From: Bacillus sp. P14.5
GTDB lineage: Bacteria > Bacillota > Bacilli > Bacillales > Bacillaceae_B
NCBI RefSeq assembly: GCF_003316765.1
Contig: NZ_NIJF01000063.1
Location: forward strand, 555 to 64,554
DNA length: 64,000 nucleotides
Direction of reading: 5' to 3'
The translations under genes were made by a program, and so were the position numbers. Shown piece after piece: positions 18,646 to 28,192 of this stretch. A model generated the notes under the pieces. It searched no databases. It had not been told where the DNA came from and was given only the letters and a program-made list of their open reading frames with translations. Each line of letters starts with the position of its first letter. Positions within the stretch are counted from its first letter, which is position 1.

Positions 18646-19881
18646 ATGAGTGAAGAAAACATGAAAAACCTGTTTTCCAAGTCGATGAAAAAAAGGAAAT
18701 GGGCCATTCTGACCGTTAGTATACTAGCCTTTGCGGCAGTATCCGGTTACCTTCTGTTTGAAGGGACAAAGAAGTCGGTTGCACTGACTTTGAATGGCAA
18801 AGATCAAGAAGTCAGGACACACGCAAATACCATACAAGATATTTTGCAAGATTTAAAGATTCCTTTGCAATCAGAAGACTATTTGTATCCTACGGGAGCA
18901 ACCGAGGTTACGAATAACATGAAAGTGGTTTGGGAACCAGCGAAACAGGTAGAGATTAAAGTTGGAAGTGAAACGAAAAAGGTCTGGACAACGGCTGGGA
19001 CAGTCAAGGAACTGTTGTCTGATGAGAAGGTCGAAATCGGGGAACACGACAAGATTAATCTAAGCCTTGATGAAGAAGTAACAGAGAAAACAAAAGTTGA
19101 GATTGCACCTGCATTCCCTATAAAAGTAGTAGACGGGGGAAGCGAAAAGGATGCATGGTCAACTTCGACTACGGTCGCTGACTTTTTAAAGCAACAAGGA
19201 ATCACACTAACGGATGAAGACCGGGTGGAACCCAATTTAGACACCACTGTTAAAGCAAATGATGTCATAAATGTCGTTCGAGTTGAAAAAGTCACCGATG
19301 TAGTGGAAGAACCAAAAGAGTTTGCTGTAGTAACCCGTCAGGACTCTGATCTAACAAAAGGCAAAGAAAAAGTTGTTCAAGACGGAGAACAAGGCTTGAT
19401 TGAAAAGAAGTTTGAAGTTGTGAAGGAAAATGGCAAAGAGGTATCCCGTAAGCTCATCAGTGAGAAGACGGTCAAAGAAAGCCAGGATAAAATTGTCAGC
19501 GTTGGAACAAAGGTATTGGTTGCCCAAGTTTCCCGAGGCAGTTCGTCATCGCCATCCAAAGCTGAAACAAGTTCAGCACCAAGCAGCGGAGGCAATGAGT
19601 TCTATGTGAGCTCCACGGCGTACACAGCGGGCTGTAACGGTTGTTCGGGAGTCACGGCTACCGGAATTAATCTCAGGGCAAATCCAGGTGTAAAGGTAAT
19701 CGCTGTCGATCCTTCGATCATTCCATTGGGAACAAAAGTTTATGTTGACGGCTATGGTTATGCTGTAGCTGCTGACACAGGCGGAGCAATCAAAGGAAAT
19801 AAGATTGATGTATTCTTCCCTTCCAAGTCCGAGGCTTACCGCTGGGGCAGGAAACAAGTGAAAATTAAAATCTTGAACTAA
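18646..19881 (+). CDS. yabE: YabE: DUF348/G5/3D domain cell-wall protein (RpfB-like)
   Basis: 411-residue exported protein. An N-terminal signal anchor (residues 18-38, WAILTVSILAFAAVSGYLLF) is followed by three DUF348 repeats (about 45-210) and a G5 domain (about 215-300). A Ser-rich linker leads to a C-terminal 3D domain with ATGINLRANPGVKVIAVDPS and AADTGGAIKGNKIDVFF, carrying the three Asp residues. It resembles Rpf/Sps-type muralytic factors involved in spore outgrowth and wall turnover; lytic activity is inferred. Strong AAAGGAGG RBS. Confidence 0.9.
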   Translation: MSEENMKNLFSKSMKKRKWAILTVSILAFAAVSGYLLFEGTKKSVALTLNGKDQEVRTHANTIQDILQDLKIPLQSEDYLYPTGATEVTNNMKVVWEPAKQVEIKVGSETKKVWTTAGTVKELLSDEKVEIGEHDKINLSLDEEVTEKTKVEIAPAFPIKVVDGGSEKDAWSTSTTVADFLKQQGITLTDEDRVEPNLDTTVKANDVINVVRVEKVTDVVEEPKEFAVVTRQDSDLTKGKEKVVQDGEQGLIEKKFEVVKENGKEVSRKLISEKTVKESQDKIVSVGTKVLVAQVSRGSSSSPSKAETSSAPSSGGNEFYVSSTAYTAGCNGCSGVTATGINLRANPGVKVIAVDPSIIPLGTKVYVDGYGYAVAADTGGAIKGNKIDVFFPSKSEAYRWGRKQVKIKILN

Positions 19882-19892
19882 TCCATACTTCA

Positions 19893-19920
19893 AGGCAGGG
19901 GGGTTCCTCCTGCTTTTTTT
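19893..19920 (+). terminator. Terminator of yabE
   Basis: GGCAGGGGGG hairpin with TCCTCCTGC (one bulge or mismatch allowed), then seven Ts. Confidence 0.75.
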
Positions 19921-20192
19921 GTTGTTCAGGGAATCAAGAAAATCAATACAGGTGATTATTTTCAACTATGTTTACCCCATTGAGCTTCAGCACCCAGCCC
20001 CTTAGAATCATATAGCCTCATTTGCCATTCTGACTGACCAGGGCTGGCTGGGCTTGTATTCCTTTTAAAGGAGATTCTTAACTTTCTTTTCTCTTTTAGC
20101 CTGAAAACGATATAATAAACCTTACAAGCAAAATGCTGTTACTATTTAGACGAATAAGATTACAAAAATGTTTCAATTTTTTTGGAGGAAAT

Positions 20193-21624
<1,432 letters not shown>

Positions 21625-21629
21625 GCCTG

Positions 21630-21778
21630 TTACTGTAAAAATTGTTGCTGTAGAAAAAATCCCAAGAACCGGGTTTTTTTCCGGATACTAAGGATTTTTC
21701 TCTAATTAAAGGGAAGCACCTCTTTTCTTTCGGTGAATTATGGCATTGTCTTACGAAATAAAATTTTAAGAAGAAAAG
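21630..21778 (-). repeat. Family A dispersed repeat, degenerate reverse copy
   Basis: It shares the aaattgttgct..aatcccaagaaccgg block and the cctcttttctttc..gaattatgg block with the reverse copy at 6641, but its far end is worn. Confidence 0.45.
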
Positions 21779-21788
21779 CTTCAATTAA

Positions 21789-21830
21789 GAACAAAGGACC
21801 GGTTATCTGCCGGTCCTTTGTTCTTTTATT
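21789..21830 (+). terminator. Terminator of rnmV-ksgA
   Basis: A 14-bp perfect stem GAACAAAGGACCGG / CCGGTCCTTTGTTC with a 7-nt loop, followed by TTTTATT. Confidence 0.85.
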
Positions 21831-21917
21831 GCAGACTTATGAATACGCTGTGTAAGAGAGATGTTTTCCGTTCGCTCTTTTCGCGAGGATTATGGCTGCT
21901 TTATAAGGGATGGATTT

Positions 21918-21959
21918 GCGCACCAAGCGGCTGGACGAGACGCTTGCGCTTTTTTTATT
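21918..21959 (+). terminator. Second plus-strand terminator-like hairpin
   Basis: GCGC..AAGCG pairs with CGCTTGCGC (3-nt bulge), then seven Ts that run up to the stop of the convergent VOC gene. It would protect that gene from read-through. Confidence 0.5.
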
Positions 21960-22356
21960 GTCCTTTATGTAATACGTTGGTTGCACTCAAATGATTTCCA
22001 TCGGGATCTTTAAATCCAAATCCCCCAAATCCATTATCAGGATTGATATTCAAAGGACCTGTTTCGATATTCTTCTCTTTCAGCCAGCTGTGGAATCCTT
22101 TTAAGTCGGCTGTATAGAAATCGATGATACTGTGCTCAATACCGTTATGGGAATTCTTGAAGAATAAACGGTTCGTTTGCTCGGTTTCAACCAGGAAAAT
22201 GGTAGGCACCCCTTTTTTGCTGAATGTCAGCATAGCATTCCTTTCGCCTTTGAACTCGACTTCGGCGCCTGCTACCTCTACATAAAATGGAATGGCCGCT
22301 TCAAGGCTTCTAACCGGAATTTCCAATGTGGCTATGTGTGAAATGAATTCAGACAT
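21955..22356 (-). CDS. VOC (glyoxalase/bleomycin resistance) family protein
   Basis: 133-residue single-domain protein with paired beta-alpha-beta-beta-beta units. Typical segments are IATLEIPVRSLEAAIPFYVEVAGAEV and, near the end, FGFKDPDGNHLSATN. Family members are metal-dependent lyases, dioxygenases or antibiotic-binding proteins; the substrate cannot be inferred. The start ATG 22356 follows AAGGAGGGC. It lies opposite in strand between ksgA and yabG, which are adjacent in B. subtilis, so it is an insertion in this lineage. Confidence 0.8.
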   Translation of the reverse strand: MSEFISHIATLEIPVRSLEAAIPFYVEVAGAEVEFKGERNAMLTFSKKGVPTIFLVETEQTNRLFFKNSHNGIEHSIIDFYTADLKGFHSWLKEKNIETGPLNINPDNGFGGFGFKDPDGNHLSATNVLHKGQ

Positions 22357-22443
22357 CTGCTTGCCCTCCTTAATTATAATATCTACTATTTTCGATGAAT
22401 CTTTTAAATTCCCTTCCATGTTTACCCATTATTTTATAAAGAC

Positions 22444-22471
22444 ACCGATTTTCGGGCAGGTGCATAGGTTA
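22444..22471 (+). promoter_or_regulatory. SigK-type promoter of yabG
   Basis: AC (22444-22445), 17 bp, CATAGGTTA (22463-22471), matching the SigK pattern AC-N16/17-CATAnnnTA. B. subtilis yabG is SigK-dependent. Confidence 0.65.
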
Positions 22472-22521
22472 CTAAAGGAAGATTTATTTAAAGGATGTAC
22501 TATCCAATGGAGTTGACGCCA

Positions 22522-23400
22522 GTGAAATTAGAGGTCAATGCCATCGTCGGCCGGAAGTCTCATCAGTGCGATATACTTTTTCGCATAATCGACATCATGG
22601 AGTCAGGCGGCCGTAAAACGGCGATATTATATGGGGAAGATTACAGGCTTGTAGCAGATGCGCCGCTTGAAGACCTGGAGCTTATCGATCCTCGAGAATA
22701 TAAGCGGAGGACCATGGAGTTCAGATCAATGGAAGAACAATCGCTGGAGTTGTTCCAGCAGGATATCGACCTGCAGAAACAGAAGCAGGAGTACTATTCG
22801 ACCAATGCATATCGTGAAGAGTACAATTACTTCCAGATTCCCGGGAAAGTGCTTCACCTTGATGGAGACCAGTCGTATCTCCAAAAGTGTCTTGATTTAT
22901 ATGAAAGAATAGGTGTTCCCGTCACGGGGGTTCATTGCAATGAAAAAGAAATGCCTCAGAGAATTGGGGCTCTTATTGATCGGCACCGGCCTGATATCCT
23001 CGTGATCACCGGTCATGATGCCTACACAAAAGCAAAGGGCAAGAAATCGGATATAAACGCTTACCGCCATTCCCGTTACTTCGTCAACACCGTGAAGGAA
23101 GCAAGGAGGCGGGTGCCGCACCTTGATCAGCTTGTCATCTTTGCTGGTGCCTGCCAATCACATTTTGAATCCTTGATCCATGCGGGAGCCAACTTTGCGA
23201 GCTCTCCGCTGCGAGTCAATATACACGCATTGGACCCTGTCTATATTGTGGCCAAGATCAGTTTTACCGCCTTTACCGAACCTGTCAATGTATGGGATAT
23301 ATTAAGAAACACTCTCACAGGCGATAAAGGACTTGGCGGAATAGAGACCCGGGGTGTATTAAGAACTGGAATGCCCTATAAGCCAGTGGAAGATGAGTAA
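22522..23400 (+). CDS. yabG: Sporulation-specific protease YabG
   Basis: 292-residue spore-coat-associated protease that processes coat proteins such as SpoIVA and SafA. The C-terminal two thirds is strongly family-like: ILVITGHDAYTKAKG, HLDQLVIFAGACQSHFESLI, ANFASSPLRVNIHALDPVYI and GLGGIETRGVLRTGMPYK. GTG 22522 is chosen because it gives a 13-residue N-terminus aligning without gaps to B. subtilis YabG (..VGRKSHQCDILFRI); an upstream ATG at 22495 is also open. It is made in the mother cell, consistent with the SigK promoter. Confidence 0.93.
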   Translation: MKLEVNAIVGRKSHQCDILFRIIDIMESGGRKTAILYGEDYRLVADAPLEDLELIDPREYKRRTMEFRSMEEQSLELFQQDIDLQKQKQEYYSTNAYREEYNYFQIPGKVLHLDGDQSYLQKCLDLYERIGVPVTGVHCNEKEMPQRIGALIDRHRPDILVITGHDAYTKAKGKKSDINAYRHSRYFVNTVKEARRRVPHLDQLVIFAGACQSHFESLIHAGANFASSPLRVNIHALDPVYIVAKISFTAFTEPVNVWDILRNTLTGDKGLGGIETRGVLRTGMPYKPVEDE

Positions 23401-23445
23401 ATAGTCAGCCGTATGGAAAACATTCTTTACGGCTTCTTTCCATTA

Positions 23446-23616
23446 GGCTCTTTTCGTAAACTTTGTTGCTATTTAATATGTAATTCGGAAAATAATGCCG
23501 GAATTCCCCCGAAATATCCTGGTAATCAAGAAAGAAAAGAGCTGCACCCTCCGTTTATAGAGGAAATTCTTCGTATCCGGGGATATCCGAAAGCAGCAAT
23601 CAATGCGAAAACAGCC
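23446..23616 (+). repeat. Family A dispersed repeat, forward copy
   Basis: 171 bp from GGCTCTTTTCGTAAACTTTG to GCGAAAACAGCC with imperfect inverted ends. It is flanked by TTCCATTA on the left and TTCTATTA on the right, an 8-bp target-duplication-like pair with one mismatch. Together with the AT-rich veg upstream region (23617-23922) it fills the yabG-veg gap. Confidence 0.75.
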
Positions 23617-23881
23617 TTCTATTAATTAATTCAATCTTGGCTCAAATCTTGCGGTAATATTTCAATTGTGACATGTGTCATTTTAGTAAAAACAGGGTAA
23701 ATACAAAGACATAATTTTCCGATCAAAACTGCAGGAAATAAAAGAGGGGCTGAAAAGACTTTTCGACAAAATCTTTGAATACATCGATGATTTTGCTGCA
23801 ATAAATCCCTTACATATTAAGTTTAATTTAGGGGAATGCTAAACTTGTTGAAAAAAAACACATTTTGTTGGTTGAAAAGCA

Positions 23882-23951
23882 TTGACAGGGATTTAAAGTT
23901 ATTGATAAAATTATAAATTTATTTGACTTTCGATACATAAAGTGTTATACT
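23882..23951 (+). promoter_or_regulatory. Tandem SigA promoters of veg
   Basis: The proximal promoter is TTGACT (23923-23928) and TATACT (23946-23951) with a 17-bp spacer, 23 bp before the ATG. An upstream promoter-like pair is TTGACA (23882-23887) and TAAAAT (23906-23911), spacer 18. A-rich tracts lie around both. The veg promoter is strong in B. subtilis. Confidence 0.75.
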
Positions 23952-23974
23952 AATTATAGTGAGGTGGAAGCGTA

Positions 23975-24241
23975 ATGCCAAAAACATTAGCCGACATAAA
24001 AAAATCCCTTGATTCTAATTTAGGAAAACGCTTGATGCTTAAAGCCAATGGCGGACGTCGTAAAACAATCGAACGGTCAGGTGTACTAGCGGAAACTTAC
24101 CCTTCAGTATTCGTCGTTCAATTAGATCAAGATGAGAATGCGTTTGAAAGAGTTTCTTACAGCTATGCAGATGTACTCACAGATACAGTTGAGTTAACTT
24201 TCTATGATGAAGCAGCAGGAGCAATGATCCTCGAGCAGTAG
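23975..24241 (+). CDS. veg: Veg protein
   Basis: 88-residue protein (86 in B. subtilis) with [34 protein letters not shown], a small beta-barrel-like fold. Veg stimulates biofilm formation by antagonising SinR in B. subtilis. GAGGTGGAAG lies before ATG 23975. It is monocistronic, with very strong vegetative promoters upstream. Confidence 0.95.
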   Translation: MPKTLADIKKSLDSNLGKRLMLKANGGRRKTIERSGVLAETYPSVFVVQLDQDENAFERVSYSYADVLTDTVELTFYDEAAGAMILEQ

Positions 24242-24425
24242 ACTAACATGTTTACTGCTTTTTTATTTTGTTCAAAATAACTTCAAGCACCCATTGATTT
24301 TCTGTAAACTTGAAGACATTTCAGAAAAGCACCGGCTTCTTGAAGGTACATAAAAGTTGGTCTTTCCCTATAAACAGCCGCTGGTTGATAAATCGAACAG
24401 TGGAATATCAGGGTATAATCTCCTC

Positions 24426-24455
24426 GTAACAAGTATCAGCTTTCTGCTCATACTA
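24426..24455 (+). promoter_or_regulatory. SigG-like promoter of sspF
   Basis: CATACTA (24449-24455) fits the SigG -10. GTAAC 18 bp upstream is a weak -35. Forespore expression is expected for sspF. Confidence 0.4.
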
Positions 24456-24486
24456 AAGATGCGGCCCTTAATAAGGAGGAATCATA

Positions 24487-24666
24487 ATGAGCAGAAGACG
24501 AGGCATGATGTCCAAGCGTTTGAAGGAAGAGATTGCAAAGGAACTTGGGTTTTATGACACTGTCCAGCAGGAAGGCTGGGGAGGCATTAAATCGAAAGAT
24601 GCCGGTAATATGGTGAAGAGAGCTGTAGAAATTGCACAAAGAGGGATGACCAATAAAGATTCCTGA
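24487..24666 (+). CDS. sspF: Small acid-soluble spore protein SspF (alpha/beta-like)
   Basis: 59-residue DNA-binding SASP. It begins [20 protein letters not shown], then [14 protein letters not shown], and has the SASP motif [15 protein letters not shown]. Length is close to B. subtilis SspF (61 aa). AAGGAGGAATCATA precedes the ATG. It follows veg and precedes ispE as in B. subtilis. Confidence 0.95.
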   Translation: MSRRRGMMSKRLKEEIAKELGFYDTVQQEGWGGIKSKDAGNMVKRAVEIAQRGMTNKDS

Positions 24667-24702
24667 ACTCCTGAGAAATCAATTGCTGATTTGCCGCGAT
24701 GA

Positions 24703-24747
24703 GAAGGACCGGTTTCTACAGAAGGAAATCTTCTGGCCGGTCCTTTT
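24703..24747 (+). terminator. Terminator of sspF
   Basis: GAAGGACCGG pairs with CCGGTCCTT around a long loop that contains its own small stem (CAGAAG/CTTCTG), followed by five Ts. The remaining 270 bp to ispE hold only an extended -10-like TGCTAAAAT at 24886-24894. Confidence 0.7.
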
Positions 24748-25023
24748 TCTGTTTTATATTCCTGTATAAAACGCAGTATCTCTCCAAAAATAATCATTAC
24801 ATATGAATATCTTTCCTATAAAAGGCTAGCATGAAAGTAACTGTACAAAAAAGTGGGGGTTTTGCAGCATGCCAAAGAAGGAATATGCTAAAATAGTTTC
24901 CATAGATATTTCCATGGAAAGTATAAAAACGAACGAATCGGGCATTCGACCATTAATCATTGGTGTTTAACAATGCGAAGGGAATGTTCATTGAATTGGT
25001 TTGTATAAAAGTAGGTGATTTTT

Positions 25024-25892
25024 TTGAGAACGTTAGTAAAGGCGCCGGCCAAGATCAACCTTACTCTTGATGTCCATCATAAGCGTCCGGATGGATATCA
25101 TGAAGTCGAGATGATCATGACCACGATTGATCTGGCTGACCGCATAGAGTTAAGTGAGCTAAAGGATGACAGAATCACTATCCTGTCCCACAACCGGTTT
25201 GTGCCGGATGACCAGCGGAATTTAGCTTACCAGGCAGCCCATTTATTGAAGAAAAGACTTGGAATTAAAAAGGAGTTTCAATATCCATTGATAAGGTAAT
25301 TCCTGTAGCTGCAGGGCTTGCAGGCGGAAGCAGTGATGCTGCGGCTACCCTAAGGGGACTGAATGATCTTTGGGAGCTGGGTCTGTCACTGGATGAACTT
25401 GCAGCTCTTGGCTCAGAAATCGGTTCGGACGTATCCTTCTGTGTCTATGGCGGAACTGCGCTGGCAAAAGGAAGAGGAGAACAGATACAGCATATCAAAG
25501 CTCCGCCGAACTGCTGGGTGATCTTAGCAAAGCCGTCAATTGGTGTTTCAACAGGTGATGTCTATAAGAACCTTAACCTGGACGGAGTCCGCCACCCAGA
25601 TACCAAGGGAATGCTTTCAGCCCTTGAAAACGGGGATTATGATTCAATGTGCAGAAACTTGGGAAACGTACTGGAATCTGTCACTTTGAAGATGCACCCT
25701 GAAGTTCAGCAGATCAAAGAGCAAATGGAGCGGTTCGGAGCGGATGCCGTATTGATGAGCGGCAGCGGACCCACTGTATTCGGACTTGTCCATTATGAAT
25801 CGAAGCTGCCAAGGATATACAATGGGCTTCGCGGTTTTTGTGACCAGGTTTTTGCCGTAAGAATGCAAGGTGATCGAAATCCTCTTGCTTAA
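25024..25892 (+). CDS. ispE: 4-diphosphocytidyl-2-C-methyl-D-erythritol kinase, frameshifted
   Basis: GHMP kinase of the MEP isoprenoid pathway. Frame 1 carries [30 protein letters not shown] and so on up to LGIKK. From 25272 frame 3 continues [29 protein letters not shown] through [12 protein letters not shown] to 25892. One base is missing at AAAAAGG(G)AG, 25267-25273. Restored from TTG 25024 the protein is 289 aa, the B. subtilis length, with all three GHMP motifs intact. IspE is normally essential, so a sequence error or very recent lesion is likely. Confidence 0.85.
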
Positions 25893-25935
25893 ATCCGTAT
25901 ATTAATGATATATTTAGCGTATAATATTCGGATTT
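25891..25935 (+). promoter_or_regulatory. Inverted PurBox pair upstream of purR
   Basis: AAATCCGTATATT (25891-25903) and AATATTCGGATTT (25923-25935) match the PurBox consensus AWWWCCGAACWWT in inverted orientation at 11 and 12 of 13 positions. A -10-like TATAAT (25920-25925) overlaps. B. subtilis purR is autoregulated. Confidence 0.55.
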
Positions 25936-25953
25936 AAGGAGGTTGAAGTTGGA

Positions 25954-26802
25954 TTGAAATTTAAAAGAAGTGAACGGTTAATTGATATGACGCACTATAT
26001 GGTTGAACGCCCGCATCAATTAGTGCCGCTCACGTTTTTTTCTGAGCGTTACAGTTCTGCTAAATCATCCATCAGTGAAGATCTTGGGATCATTAAGGAA
26101 ACATTTGAGACTCGGGGAATCGGGAAGGTACAGACTGTTCCTGGTGCTGCGGGTGGAGTGAAATATATTCCTAAAGTAAGTTCACCTGACGCAAAGCAAG
26201 TTATCGGGGAATTGTGTGAGCACTTGGCTAATCCTGAGAGGCTTCTGCCGGGCGGTTATTTATATATGACTGACCTGCTGGGAAATCCCCGGGCAATGGA
26301 CAAGGTCGGAAAACTTTTTGCCTCTGCTTTCAGTGACAGTGATATTGATGTCATCATGACGGTGGCTACAAAAGGCATACCGATTGCCCATGCGATAGCC
26401 AGCCATATGAACGTTCCCGTTGTGATTGTGAGAAGAGACAGCAAAGTGACAGAAGGTTCAACCGTCAGCATCAATTACGTTTCGGGTTCCAACAAGCGGA
26501 TCCAGACAATGGTCCTTTCTAAAAGAAGTCTAAAGGAAGGCTCAAAGGTCCTGGTTGTCGATGACTTCATGAAGGCAGGAGGCACAGTGAACGGAATGAA
26601 AAACCTTCTGGAAGAGTTCTCTGCCGAATTATCCGGCATCGCTGTCCTGGTAGAGGCAGAAAATGCGGATGAGCGTCTCGTAGATGAATATATTTCACTA
26701 GTTAAGTTGTCTGATGTGGATGTCAAAGAAAAGCAGATTAATGTTTCTGAAGGAAATTACTTTAAGTCGAATATTTCATTTCTTGAAATGGGAGGAAACT
26801 AA
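25954..26802 (+). CDS. purR: Purine operon repressor PurR
   Basis: 282-residue repressor whose PRPP-binding domain senses purine status. The N-terminal winged helix (residues 1-72, [34 protein letters not shown]) precedes a phosphoribosyltransferase-like domain with [14 protein letters not shown] and the PRPP motif [13 protein letters not shown]. The start is TTG 25954 with AAGGAGG upstream. ridA follows after 1 bp and is likely cotranscribed. Confidence 0.95.
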   Translation: MKFKRSERLIDMTHYMVERPHQLVPLTFFSERYSSAKSSISEDLGIIKETFETRGIGKVQTVPGAAGGVKYIPKVSSPDAKQVIGELCEHLANPERLLPGGYLYMTDLLGNPRAMDKVGKLFASAFSDSDIDVIMTVATKGIPIAHAIASHMNVPVVIVRRDSKVTEGSTVSINYVSGSNKRIQTMVLSKRSLKEGSKVLVVDDFMKAGGTVNGMKNLLEEFSAELSGIAVLVEAENADERLVDEYISLVKLSDVDVKEKQINVSEGNYFKSNISFLEMGGN

Positions 26803-26803
26803 T

Positions 26804-27178
26804 ATGAGAAGCATTTCCACTTCAAAAGCCCCGGCTGCAATAGGCCCTTATTCTCAAGGAATCATTGTCAACAACCTGTTCTACAGTTCAGGGCAGATTC
26901 CTCTGACAGCAGAAGGCGCTATGATTGAAGGTTCTGTAGAGGAACAGACTCATCAAGTCTTCAAGAACCTCAAAGCAGTACTGGAAGAAGCAGGAGCCTC
27001 ACTTGATACAGTCGTGAAGGCAACGGTGTTTATAAAGGATATGAACGACTTTGGAGCGATTAACGAAGTGTATGGACAGTACTTCGATACACATAAACCG
27101 GCAAGGTCTTGTGTGGAAGTTGCACGCCTGCCGAAAGATGCCCTGGTTGAGATTGAAGTAATTGCCCTAATTAAATAA
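26804..27178 (+). CDS. ridA: RidA family enamine/imine deaminase
   Basis: 124-residue trimeric RidA/YjgF protein (B. subtilis YabJ, 125 aa) that hydrolyses reactive 2-aminoacrylate-type enamines. Motifs: [37 protein letters not shown] and the substrate-binding Arg in [23 protein letters not shown] 26804 follows GGGAGGAAACT; the longer reading begins within purR. It is cotranscribed with purR. Confidence 0.95.
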   Translation: MRSISTSKAPAAIGPYSQGIIVNNLFYSSGQIPLTAEGAMIEGSVEEQTHQVFKNLKAVLEEAGASLDTVVKATVFIKDMNDFGAINEVYGQYFDTHKPARSCVEVARLPKDALVEIEVIALIK

Positions 27179-27193
27179 GAATCAGGAACGAAG

Positions 27194-27230
27194 AAAAACA
27201 GGCAGTGCACAAAGGCACTGCCTGTTTTTT
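27194..27230 (+). terminator. Terminator of purR-ridA
   Basis: AAAAACAGGCAGTGC pairs with GCACTGCCTGTTTTTT: a perfect long stem with a 6-nt loop. Confidence 0.9.
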
Positions 27231-27243
27231 ATTAACTTTTTTA

Positions 27244-27435
27244 GGCTCTTTTCGTAAACTTTGTTGCTATTTAATATAAATTTCGAAAAAACATCACTAA
27301 AATTCACCTAAATATCCTGGTAATCAAGAAAGAAAAGAGCTACTCGCCCCGTTAAGAGAGATAAACATTAATATTCAGGGGAAAAATCCGGCTCTTGGGA
27401 TTTTTCCGAAAGCAACAATCTATACTAAAACAGCC
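27244..27435 (+). repeat. Family A dispersed repeat, forward copy
   Basis: 192 bp from GGCTCTTTTCGTAAACTTTG to ACTAAAACAGCC. It is closely similar to the copy at 53697-53887, including the CCGGCTCTTGGGATTTTTCC block and the imperfect terminal inverted repeats. AT-rich octamers flank both sides. Confidence 0.8.
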
Positions 27436-27557
27436 TTTTTAAAAAAACCTAATTTCTTATTTGATTAATATTCCCTATAGATCAAGGGCTGAAACCATCT
27501 TTTTACTCGAAAATTCAAAAAAAACGAAAAGATTTCAAAAAATTTTACAAATTAAGA

Positions 27558-27582
27558 AGGAATTGAGAAAAATTCGTTGAAT
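27558..27582 (+). promoter_or_regulatory. SigH promoter of spoVG
   Basis: AGGAATT (27558-27564), 14 bp, GAAT (27579-27582). This aligns almost base for base with the known SigH promoter of B. subtilis spoVG. The A-rich stretch upstream (27500-27550) resembles an AbrB target region. Confidence 0.75.
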
Positions 27583-27624
27583 ATTTTAAGTAGATTTCAT
27601 CTAGGGGAAAAGGTGGTGAACACA

Positions 27625-27921
27625 ATGGAAGTAACAGATGTCAGATTACGCCGTGTGAATACCGATGGTCGAATGAGAGCCATTGCTTCCATAACACTGG
27701 ACAATGAATTTGTCGTACACGACATTCGTGTAATTGACGGTAATAACGGTTTGTTTGTGGCAATGCCGAGCAAAAGAACTCCAGATGGAGAATTCCGGGA
27801 TATCGCTCATCCTATCAATTCAGGTACACGCGGAAAGATACAAGAAGCCGTTCTTACAGAATATCATCGTTTAGGTGAATTGGAAGAAGTGGAACTCGAA
27901 GAAGCTGGAAGTGCTTCTTAA
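27625..27921 (+). CDS. spoVG: Septation/regulatory protein SpoVG
   Basis: 98-residue nucleic-acid-binding regulator (97 in B. subtilis) affecting asymmetric septation and many post-exponential traits. [40 protein letters not shown] and [16 protein letters not shown] are diagnostic. ATG 27625 follows AAAAGGTGGTGA; an upstream in-frame TTG at 27577 overlaps the SigH -10 and is rejected. Confidence 0.95.
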   Translation: MEVTDVRLRRVNTDGRMRAIASITLDNEFVVHDIRVIDGNNGLFVAMPSKRTPDGEFRDIAHPINSGTRGKIQEAVLTEYHRLGELEEVELEEAGSAS

Positions 27922-27937
27922 TAGAATATTGACAGCA

Positions 27938-27970
27938 GGAGCCTACTTCTATAGTAAGGCTCTTTTTTTC
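27938..27970 (+). terminator. Terminator of spoVG
   Basis: GAGCCTACT pairs with AGTAAGGCTC (one bulge), then seven Ts. Confidence 0.75.
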
Positions 27971-28192
27971 TGCCCTTCTCGGCAAGCCTGGTAAAGCATT
28001 TCCTGCACCGTTCACGTGCTATTTCCAACAATATACAGCAAACTGCCTTCTATTTTAAAAATAGATGCAATCTGCCCAACTAAATCAACCTTCCGTTGTC
28101 AAATATGTGTATTTTACAGAGATTCCTTGAAATATATAGGTTTTTAGGATATATTCGTAATGGAAAAAAGGATAATGGAGGGCCCTATATAT

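Noticed and set aside
21918-21959. Terminator of the minus-strand VOC gene
   Set aside because: The T run is on the plus strand only, so the hairpin fits plus-strand termination, not the VOC gene.
22834-22847. GATTCCCGGGAAAG as a Noc site in yabG
   Set aside because: Only 11 of 14 matches to the consensus; within expectation for chance in coding sequence.
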